A stretch of 29,932 nt of DNA from Acholeplasmatales bacterium (GTDB lineage Bacteria; Bacillota_I; Bacilli_A; ML615J-28; CAG-313): contig DPOU01000028.1 of the NCBI GenBank assembly GCA_003539625.1, positions 1 through 29,932 on the forward strand, in the 5' to 3' direction. Below are positions 22,865-28,868 of this stretch, piece after piece; the first letter of the stretch is position 1; each line of letters starts with the position of its first letter. Under the pieces are notes generated by a model. It did no database searches. It was not told where the DNA came from and saw nothing but the letters and a program-made list of their open reading frames with translations. A program made the position numbers and the translations under genes.

Positions 22865-23866
22865 ATGGCATTATTTGAGAACTACGAAAGAAGAATAGAT
22901 CAAATTAATAAAGCATTAAATGAAAATGGTATTGCTTCAATTGAAGAAGCTAAAGCTATTTGTGATGCTGCAGGTATTGATGTATATAATACAGTAAAAG
23001 GTATTCAACCTATTTGTTTTGAAAATGCATGCTGGGCTTACATAGTTGGTGCTGCAATTGCTTTAAAGAACAATGCAAAGAGTGCTAGTGATGCTGCTAA
23101 GTATATTGGTGTAGGACTTCAATCATTCTGTATTCCAGGGTCAGTTGCAGATGACCGTAAAGTTGGATTAGGACATGGTAACCTTGGCGCAATGTTACTT
23201 TCAGAAGAAACTAAATGTTTTGCATTCTTAGCTGGTCATGAATCATTTGCTGCAGCTGAAGGTGCAATTGGTATCGCTAAAACAGCTAATAAAGTAAGAA
23301 AAGAACCACTTCGTGTAATTTTAAATGGTCTTGGAAAAGATGCAGCTAAAATTATTTCTCGTATCAACGGCTTCACTTATGTTGAAACTGAATTCGATTA
23401 TAAAACTGGTAAATTACATGAATTAAGTCGTACTAAATATTCAAACGGTGAACGTGCATTAGTTAACTGCTATGGTGCTGATGATGTACGTGAAGGTGTT
23501 GCAATTATGCATTATGAAGGTGTTGACGTATCAATCACTGGTAACTCAACTAACCCAACTCGTTTCCAACATCCAGTTGCTGGAACATATAAGAAAGAAT
23601 GTATCGAAATGGGTAAAAAATACTTCTCAGTAGCATCAGGTGGTGGAACTGGTAGAACACTTCATCCAGATAACATGGCTGCAGGTCCTGCTTCATATGG
23701 TTTCACTGATACAATGGGAAGAATGCATTCAGATGCACAATTTGCTGGTAGTTCATCTGTACCTGCTCACGTTGAAATGATGGGCTTAATCGGTATGGGT
23801 AACAACCCAATGGTTGGTGCCACAGTAGCAGTAGCAGTTGCTGTATCACAAGCTTTAAATAGATAG
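22865..23866 (+). CDS. GGGtGRT protein (uncharacterised)
   Basis: A 333-residue cytoplasmic protein defined by the motif ASGGGTGRTLHPDN (GGGTGRT at 259-265). It also has GLGHGNLGAMLLSEET, AGHESFAAAEGAIGIAKT and a C-terminal DAQFAGSSSVPAHVEMMGLIGMGNNPM. Several cysteines occur (33, 51, 56, 89, 118, 202, 246). The biochemical role is unknown; the name is a family name only. It is cotranscribed with the IscU-like scaffold (AGGAGG at 22851-22856, overlapping the upstream stop), so it may be an iron-sulfur protein or a cluster-dependent enzyme. That is inference. Confidence 0.9.
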   Translation: MALFENYERRIDQINKALNENGIASIEEAKAICDAAGIDVYNTVKGIQPICFENACWAYIVGAAIALKNNAKSASDAAKYIGVGLQSFCIPGSVADDRKVGLGHGNLGAMLLSEETKCFAFLAGHESFAAAEGAIGIAKTANKVRKEPLRVILNGLGKDAAKIISRINGFTYVETEFDYKTGKLHELSRTKYSNGERALVNCYGADDVREGVAIMHYEGVDVSITGNSTNPTRFQHPVAGTYKKECIEMGKKYFSVASGGGTGRTLHPDNMAAGPASYGFTDTMGRMHSDAQFAGSSSVPAHVEMMGLIGMGNNPMVGATVAVAVAVSQALNR

Positions 23867-23870
23867 TTAT

Positions 23871-23902
23871 AAAAGGTCTATGAGTATATCATAGACCTTT
23901 TT
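23871..23902 (+). terminator. Intrinsic terminator
   Basis: AAAGGTCTATGA/TCATAGACCTTT, 12-bp stem, 5-nt loop, T5. Confidence 0.9.
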
Positions 23903-23919
23903 AAACGCAAGCAATTACA

Positions 23920-23948
23920 TTGAATTAAAAAATTAGGTGTGGTATAAT
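23920..23948 (+). promoter_or_regulatory. SigA-type promoter for the oad operon leader
   Basis: TTGAAT (23920-23925), 17-nt spacer, TATAAT (23943-23948). The start point is expected near 23955, about 178 nt before oadA. Confidence 0.7.
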
Positions 23949-23954
23949 AATTAT

Positions 23955-24086
23955 GAAAAATTTGGTTTTTTTCAAGTATCAAAAAATACTAAAGATATAT
24001 GCATGATGTATATATGAAATACGCGAATATTCACACAAAACGTAAATACGCAAAAAGTTATACATCTGTAACTTTTTGCTTTTTTT
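23955..24086 (+). promoter_or_regulatory. Candidate attenuated leader RNA / riboswitch of the oad operon
   Basis: A ~130-nt transcribed leader ends in a strong terminator ahead of oadA, with no second promoter visible between that terminator and oadA. Its parts are a small AGTAT/ATACT hairpin (about 23974-23990), a 9-bp stem with 3-nt loop (23995-24003 with 24007-24015, one G-U pair), an unpaired stretch with AAATACGC twice (24017-24024 and 24044-24051), then the terminator whose left arm overlaps the second AAATACGC. I do not recognise a known riboswitch class. A biotin-, Na+- or carboxylate-related signal would make sense from the operon, but that is inference. Confidence 0.5.
24050..24086 (+). 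terminator. Strong intrinsic terminator inside the oad leader
   Basis: GCAAAAAGTTA (24050-24060), 8-nt loop, TAACTTTTTGC (24069-24079), then T7: a perfect 11-bp stem. Confidence 0.9.
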
Positions 24087-24132
24087 CAACTAAGGAAACC
24101 AAACAAAAAATAAATAGAAAAGGAGTAATAAA

Positions 24133-25530
24133 ATGGGTGTAAAAATTGTTGATACTTGTTTAAGAGACGGACATCAATCATTACTTGCAACTCGTCTAAC
24201 AACTGAAGATATTCTTCCAGTAGCTACTTTATTAGACAAAGCTGGATACTATGCTTTAGAAGTTTGGGGTGGTGCAACATTTGATGCATGCCTAAGATTC
24301 TTAAATGAAGATCCATGGGAAAGATTACGTGCTATTCGTAAAGCTTGTCCAAATACTAAATTACAAATGTTATTTAGAGGTCAAAACATTTTAGGATATC
24401 GCCATTATTCTGATGAATTAGTAGAAAAATTTGTTGAAAAATCATTAGAAAACGGAATAGACATTATAAGAGTATTTGATGCCTTAAATGATTTACGTAA
24501 TTTAAAGAGTGCTGTAGATGCTACAAATAAGTATAAAAAACAATTTGGTGGTCATTGCCAAATCGCATTATCTTATACAACTAGTCCAGTACACACAATT
24601 GACTATTATGTTAATTTAGCAAAAGAAGTAGAAAAGATGGGTGCTGATTCAATTTGTATTAAAGATATGGCTGGTGTTTTACTTCCAAATGCCGCATACG
24701 AACTTGTAACAAGAATTAAAGAAAGTGTTAAACTTCCACTTGAATTACATACTCACTGTACAGGTGGTGTTGCTGAAATGACAGTAATGCGTGCAATTGA
24801 AGCAGGTGTAGATATCGTAGATACTGCTTTATCTCCTCTTTCTGGTGGTACTAGCCAACCTTGTACTGAAGCTTTAGAATATGTATTACAAGGAACAAAA
24901 TACGATCCTGAATTAAACTTAGATTATTTAAAACAAGCATGTGATAAACTAACTGTTGTAAAAGACAGATTTCTTGCTAATGGTGGGTTAAATCCAAAAG
25001 CATTGACTACTAATCCAAATATCTTGAAATATCAAGTACCTGGTGGTATGTTATCTAACTTAATGAGTCAATTAAAAGGTCAAGGTGCTATGGATAAATA
25101 CGAAGAAGTATTAAACGAAATACCTCGCGTTCGTAAAGACCTTGGTTATCCTCCACTAGTAACTCCACTTTCACAAATGGTTGGTACACAAGCAGTTATG
25201 AATGTAATTAGCGGTGAACGTTATAAGATGTGCCCTGCCGAAATAAAAGATTATCTAAAGGGAAAATATGGTGCAGCACCTGCTCCAGTAAACGAAGAAA
25301 TTCGTAAAAAGATTATTGGTGATGCTCCAGTAATTACATATCGCCCTGCTGATGATATCGCTCCAGAATTTGAAGCAATGAAAGAAAAATACAAAGATAT
25401 AGTAAAATCTGATGAAGATGTATTATCTTGCGCATTATTTGAAAATGTTGCAGTAAAATTCTTAGAAGCTCGTAATAATCCTAAAAAGGATGAAGACGAA
25501 GTAGTAGAATTTGATGTAGTAATTGGGTAG
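24133..25530 (+). CDS. oadA: Oxaloacetate decarboxylase alpha subunit, carboxyltransferase
   Basis: A 465-residue TIM-barrel carboxyltransferase that moves the carboxyl group of oxaloacetate to carrier-bound biotin. Motifs are VDTCLRDGHQSLLATR (metal-binding Asp12), GGATFDACLRFLNEDPWERL, MLFRGQNILGYRHY, IRVFDALND, ICIKDMAGVL (catalytic Lys) and ELHTHCTGG (metal His pair). The PYC/OADA conserved C-terminal domain follows (PGGMLSNL, PPLVTPLSQMVGTQAV). It lacks the C-terminal biotinyl domain of enterobacterial OadA; that domain is a separate gene two positions downstream. AGGAG precedes the ATG at 24122-24126. Methylmalonyl-CoA decarboxylase is excluded because its alpha subunit has a different fold. 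Confidence 0.95.
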   Translation: MGVKIVDTCLRDGHQSLLATRLTTEDILPVATLLDKAGYYALEVWGGATFDACLRFLNEDPWERLRAIRKACPNTKLQMLFRGQNILGYRHYSDELVEKFVEKSLENGIDIIRVFDALNDLRNLKSAVDATNKYKKQFGGHCQIALSYTTSPVHTIDYYVNLAKEVEKMGADSICIKDMAGVLLPNAAYELVTRIKESVKLPLELHTHCTGGVAEMTVMRAIEAGVDIVDTALSPLSGGTSQPCTEALEYVLQGTKYDPELNLDYLKQACDKLTVVKDRFLANGGLNPKALTTNPNILKYQVPGGMLSNLMSQLKGQGAMDKYEEVLNEIPRVRKDLGYPPLVTPLSQMVGTQAVMNVISGERYKMCPAEIKDYLKGKYGAAPAPVNEEIRKKIIGDAPVITYRPADDIAPEFEAMKEKYKDIVKSDEDVLSCALFENVAVKFLEARNNPKKDEDEVVEFDVVIG

Positions 25531-25537
25531 GTAAAAT

Positions 25538-26227
25538 ATGAAAAAATTTATTAGAATTTTAACAGTTTTAATGTTAGCTGTTGTAGCATTAACATTTACT
25601 GGTTGTAAACAAAAGAAACAATATGAAACAAAAGAAGTATATTTAATTGCTAATACTCCAATTGTTGCTACTGAAAAAGAAGGATGCACTTTTGTAGGAT
25701 ATTATCAACTTGAAGAAAGTTCTAAACGTGCAATTCTTTACCGTGAAGGATCAATTGCTCCTGCTGGTAAATACGAATTAATTTATGTTGAAAATAGCAA
25801 AAAAGATATAACTGGTAAATATTCATTCCCCGCAATGGTTGAAGATGGATTAACATTTGCCGGATGGTATTCAACTGAAGAATTAAAACAAGGTACAAGA
25901 GTTACAACAAATGCTTCAACTGAAGCCAATGTACTTTATGCGCGTTTCATCACATTTGGTGATGCTGCATTAGTAACACTTGTTTGTATTATTATAGTAT
26001 TTTCAATGCTTGCATTACTTTGTGGAATTGTAACATTATTAAAGTTTGTTGCTCCAAAAGAAAAACCAGTTCAACAACAAGCTTCTGCTACAAAAGCTGA
26101 AAAAGCATTAACAATGGAAGATATTAAAGATGATGATATGATGGCTGCAGCCTTAGTTGCTACAATTGACTATCATGAAGAAACAGGCGAAAATGTTCGT
26201 GTTGTTTCAATAAAAGAAATTAAATAG
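25538..26227 (+). CDS. oadG: OadG-like gamma subunit with N-terminal lipoprotein/InlB-like extension
   Basis: A 229-residue protein of composite build. Residues 1-23 are a lipoprotein signal peptide (lipobox FTGC, Cys23). Residues about 30-138 form an extracytoplasmic region with an InlB-type element (GLTFAGWYSTEE ... VLYARF). Then comes one membrane helix (about 142-169) and a cytoplasmic tail with an acidic MEDIKDDDMMAAALVATIDYHEE segment and VRVVSIKEI, the usual C-terminus of OadG/gamma subunits. Standard OadG begins with the membrane helix and has no such extension. In the pump, gamma tethers alpha to beta and binds zinc in some species. It starts 7 nt after oadA in the same operon. Confidence 0.8.
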   Translation: MKKFIRILTVLMLAVVALTFTGCKQKKQYETKEVYLIANTPIVATEKEGCTFVGYYQLEESSKRAILYREGSIAPAGKYELIYVENSKKDITGKYSFPAMVEDGLTFAGWYSTEELKQGTRVTTNASTEANVLYARFITFGDAALVTLVCIIIVFSMLALLCGIVTLLKFVAPKEKPVQQQASATKAEKALTMEDIKDDDMMAAALVATIDYHEETGENVRVVSIKEIK

Positions 26228-26239
26228 GAGAGTGTAATT

Positions 26240-26590
26240 ATGAAAGTATATAAAGTTAAAGTAAATGGTAAAGTTTACGAAGTAGAATTAGAAAGTGTTT
26301 CTGAATCAAGTGCTAAAATTGAAGCACCTGCTAAAACTGAACAACCAAAAGCTGCTGCACCAGTTGTAAGTGGTGAAGGTTGCAAGTTAAATGCTCCAAT
26401 GGCTGGAACTATTCTTGAAGTTAAAGTAAAAGTTGGACAACAAGTTAATGCTGGTGATGTATTATTCATCTTAGAAGCTATGAAACTTGAAAATGAAGTA
26501 GTTGCTCCAAATGGTGGTGTTGTTAAATCAATCACTGTATCTAAAGGTGACGCTGTAGAAAACGGTAAATTATTAGCAATAATCGGGTAA
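26240..26590 (+). CDS. Biotin carboxyl carrier subunit of the decarboxylase
   Basis: A 116-residue acyl/carboxyl-carrier protein. An N-terminal strand region (KVYKVKVNGKVYEVELE) leads to a short Ala/Pro/Lys linker (about 28-42), then a biotinyl domain with EAMKLEN, where Lys82 is the biotinylated residue. NAPMAGTILEV and GDAVENGKLLAIIG are typical framing strands. It shuttles CO2 between OadA and OadB. It lies 12 nt after oadG and 5 nt before oadB, with GGAG at 26227-26230. Symbols used for separate carriers of this type (oadC, gcdC, mmdC) depend on the enzyme, so none is given. Confidence 0.93.
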   Translation: MKVYKVKVNGKVYEVELESVSESSAKIEAPAKTEQPKAAAPVVSGEGCKLNAPMAGTILEVKVKVGQQVNAGDVLFILEAMKLENEVVAPNGGVVKSITVSKGDAVENGKLLAIIG

Positions 26591-26595
26591 TAAAT

Positions 26596-27768
26596 ATGAT
26601 TGGCGAATTATTTGAAAATTTCTATAAACAAATGGGATTTTTAAATGATGGTTCATTCGATTTAACAAGCTTTTTACTACGTGTAATAATGATTATCGTC
26701 GCTTGTGTATTAATTTACCTTGCAATTGCAAAAGGCTTTGAACCTTATCTATTAATCCCTATTGGAATTGGTATGCTATTAGTAAACTTAGCTCCATCTC
26801 TATATAATGATGGATCAAATGGTGAAGCTTTAGGTCTATTGTATTCTTTCCACAAAGGTATTGAATGGGAAATCTTCCCTCCACTTATCTTCCTTGGAAT
26901 AGGTGCAACAACTGACTTTGGACCACTAATTTCTAGACCTAGTAGTTTACTTTTAGGTGCTGCTGCTCAACTTGGTATTTTCATTACATTCCTTGGAGCT
27001 ATTCTTCTTGGATTTAATGCATTAGAAGCTTCATCAATTGGTATCATTGGTGGTGCTGATGGACCTACAGCTATCTTCTTATCTAATAAATTATTGAATG
27101 GCGCTGATGGTGGTGCAATGTTATGTGCATCAATTGCGGTTGTTGCATATTCATACATGGCCCTTGTTCCAGTTATTCAACCTCCAATTATTAAAGCACT
27201 TACAACAAAAGAAGAACGTCAAATCAAGATGGTTGAAACAAGAAAAGTTTCTAAACGTGAAAAGATTTTATTCCCTATCGTAGTAATGGTAGTTGTAATT
27301 ATTCTAATCCCTTCTTGTGCTGCTTTAATCGGTATGCTTATGTTAGGTAACTTAATTAAAGAATCTGGTTGTGTTCCTAACTTAGTTGATGCTGCTGCAA
27401 AAACATTGTTATATGCAATTACTATTTTCTTAGGACTTGCTGTTGGTGCAACCGCAATGTTATCTGAACTTAACCAAGCAATTAACTTTGCTAAGATATT
27501 ACTACTTGGTATGATAGCATTTAGTTTTGCTACTGCTGGTGGTGTATTAGTTGGTAAATTGATGTCTAAATTATCTGGTGGTAAGATCAACCCTATGATT
27601 GGTGCTGCCGGTGTATCTGCTGTACCAATGGCCGCTCGTGTAGTCCACAAGATTGGTCTTGAAGAAGATAAGTCAAATTACTTATTGATGCATGCAATGG
27701 GACCAAACGTTGCCGGTGTTATCGGTAGTGCTGTTGCTGCAGGATTATTATTAAGTATTTTTGGATAA
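26596..27768 (+). CDS. oadB: Na+-translocating decarboxylase beta subunit
   Basis: A 390-residue polytopic membrane protein that decarboxylates carboxybiotin and exports Na+. The signature SIGIIGGADGPTAIF carries the key Asp155 of the family, and LEAFFPP-type sequence appears as EIFPPLIFLGIGATTDFGPL. Other conserved parts are PIGIGMLLVNL, VPVIQPPI and a C-terminal MHAMGPNVAGVIGSAVAAG. The length is near the family norm. It is the last gene before a terminator and uses the carrier and gamma subunit just upstream. Substrate assignment to oxaloacetate rests on OadA. Confidence 0.95.
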   Translation: MIGELFENFYKQMGFLNDGSFDLTSFLLRVIMIIVACVLIYLAIAKGFEPYLLIPIGIGMLLVNLAPSLYNDGSNGEALGLLYSFHKGIEWEIFPPLIFLGIGATTDFGPLISRPSSLLLGAAAQLGIFITFLGAILLGFNALEASSIGIIGGADGPTAIFLSNKLLNGADGGAMLCASIAVVAYSYMALVPVIQPPIIKALTTKEERQIKMVETRKVSKREKILFPIVVMVVVIILIPSCAALIGMLMLGNLIKESGCVPNLVDAAAKTLLYAITIFLGLAVGATAMLSELNQAINFAKILLLGMIAFSFATAGGVLVGKLMSKLSGGKINPMIGAAGVSAVPMAARVVHKIGLEEDKSNYLLMHAMGPNVAGVIGSAVAAGLLLSIFG

Positions 27769-27773
27769 AAAAC

Positions 27774-27801
27774 AAAGCAGGTACTAATGTACCTGCTTTT
27801 T
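27774..27801 (+). terminator. Intrinsic terminator between oadB and bioY
   Basis: AAAGCAGGTAC/GTACCTGCTTT, TAAT loop, T5. The bioY ATG is only 21 nt farther, so readthrough probably feeds bioY. Confidence 0.85.
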
Positions 27802-27822
27802 GTCTAACAATAGAGGTGAAAC

Positions 27823-28356
27823 ATGAAAGTAAAAAAAATAACATTAATTGGCCTTTTAGCCGCATGCTTATGCATCCTTGCACCAGTATCATTTCCAATC
27901 GGTGTAATACCTATTTCGCTTGCAACTTTTGCAATATATATAATTGCTTCTTTATTGGTATGGCATAACACAATATTAGTTATTCTTGTATATATAGTTA
28001 TAGGAGCTGTTGGCCTTCCAGTATTTTCTGGTTTTAGGGGCGGATTCAGCATACTATTAGGGTATACTGGCGGATATATTTTCGGTTATATTTTAATGGG
28101 TCTAGCTATCTCACTTTTATTAAAAAATAATAAGAATAAACTTTGGATGTATCCTATTGCTATGCTTGTTGGAACAATATTCTGTTATTTATTTGGTAGC
28201 ATTTGGTATATGGTAGAAAGTAATAATAACTTAGCTTCTACTTTAGTTGTTGCTGTAGTACCATTTATATTACCAGATTTAATAAAAATAGTTGTGGCAA
28301 GTTATGTAACATATATTCTTAATACAAAAACATCTATATCTTCAACACTTTCTTAA
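27823..28356 (+). CDS. bioY: Biotin transporter BioY
   Basis: A 177-residue membrane protein with about six helices, the biotin-binding S component of an ECF importer. Signatures are PVSFPIGVIPISLATFAIYI, GAVGLPVFSGFRGG, LLGYTGGYIFGYIL and a C-terminal FILPDLIKIVVASYV. GAGGTGA (27812-27818) is 4 nt from the ATG. There is no promoter in the 21 nt after the oadB terminator, so it is likely expressed by readthrough, supplying biotin for the carrier encoded upstream. No BirA ligase is in the window. Confidence 0.93.
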   Translation: MKVKKITLIGLLAACLCILAPVSFPIGVIPISLATFAIYIIASLLVWHNTILVILVYIVIGAVGLPVFSGFRGGFSILLGYTGGYIFGYILMGLAISLLLKNNKNKLWMYPIAMLVGTIFCYLFGSIWYMVESNNNLASTLVVAVVPFILPDLIKIVVASYVTYILNTKTSISSTLS

Positions 28357-28372
28357 AAATGTTGAAGATATA
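28335..28372 (+). repeat. 13-bp perfect inverted repeat abutting tRNA-Ser
   Basis: TATATCTTCAACA (28335-28347) and TGTTGAAGATATA (28360-28372) with a 12-nt loop that contains the bioY stop. The right arm ends one base before the tRNA. There is no T tract, so it is more likely a processing or translation-blocking structure than a terminator. Confidence 0.6.
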
Positions 28373-28373
28373 T

Positions 28374-28459
28374 GGAAAATTACTCAAGCGGTTGAAGAGG
28401 ATGGTTTCGAAAACCATTAGGGTGTAACAGCTGCGGGGGTTCGAATCCCCCATTTTCCG
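28374..28459 (+). tRNA. tRNA-Ser (CGA)
   Basis: Class II tRNA. The acceptor arms are GGAAAAT and ATTTTCC, followed by discriminator G; CCA is encoded at 28460-28462. The anticodon stem ATGGT/ACCAT holds loop TTCGAAA, giving anticodon CGA for UCG codons. The long variable arm (AGGGTGTAACAGCTGCG region) is typical of serine, and GGTTCGAATCC forms the T arm. It is probably transcribed with bioY, ending at the terminator just downstream. Confidence 0.95.
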
Positions 28460-28472
28460 CCATAAGAAAAGT

Positions 28473-28506
28473 AAAGGTTTGATACAAAAGTATTGAACCT
28501 TTTTTT
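28473..28506 (+). terminator. Intrinsic terminator after tRNA-Ser
   Basis: AAAGGTTTGATAC/GTATTGAACCTTT with AAAA loop and a run of T; two G-U pairs. Confidence 0.85.
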
Positions 28507-28548
28507 CTTTGCATAAAGGGAGTTAGATCCTTTCTGTAAGTAAACAGC

Positions 28549-28594
28549 AGAGCCTTGTAGGAGTGTTTAACCGCACTTTTGCAAGGCTCTTTTT
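28549..28594 (+). terminator. Second structured terminator
   Basis: AGAGCCTTG (28549-28557) pairs with CAAGGCTCT (28582-28590) around an inner AGTG/CACT helix, followed by T5. No gene lies between this and the previous terminator, so it may end a small RNA or be left from a lost gene. Confidence 0.7.
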
Positions 28595-28611
28595 CCTTAT
28601 ATATACTAACT

Positions 28612-28660
28612 ACGGAACGAAAACATCATCAACGGGACGATAGGTATATCAACGGAACGA
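28612..28660 (+). repeat. Three ACGGRACGA direct repeats at 20-bp spacing
   Basis: ACGGAACGA at 28612, ACGGGACGA at 28632 and ACGGAACGA at 28652, exactly 20 bp apart. The last two extend to ATCAACGGRACGAWAGKT. They end 33 bp upstream of the first hydrogenase promoter, a place suited to regulator binding. Confidence 0.6.
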
Positions 28661-28692
28661 AAGTTTTTTTCGTTATACGGTAGGCGAATATA

Positions 28693-28796
28693 TTGAAAAA
28701 ATTCGATTTTTGTGCTATAATAAACTGAACGATAAATGAGAATTTATTTTGCTAATGCAAAAACATTTGACTTAAATACAGATGTTGCGGTATAAT
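28693..28796 (+). promoter_or_regulatory. Tandem SigA-type promoters for the hydrogenase
   Basis: P1: TTGAAA (28693-28698), 17-nt spacer, TATAAT (28716-28721). P2: TTGACT (28767-28772), 18-nt spacer, TATAAT (28791-28796). The RBS AGGAGG (28856-28861) is 7 nt from the ATG. P1 resembles the window's other promoters. Confidence 0.65.
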
Positions 28797-28868
28797 GGAA
28801 ACGCAATATTTGTATGCTTACAAACGGGTTTATAGTGTTGTAAATCTATATTTTTAGGAGGATAAACG

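Noticed and set aside
23953..24006. 17-codon ORF in the oad leader as a possible leader peptide
   Set aside because: Its ATG lies at or before the expected transcript start (about 23955), there is no RBS, and no run of a regulatory amino acid is seen.
28508..28594. A defined small RNA gene ahead of the second terminator
   Set aside because: A terminator-like fold exists but I see no promoter directly upstream, so I list only the terminator.
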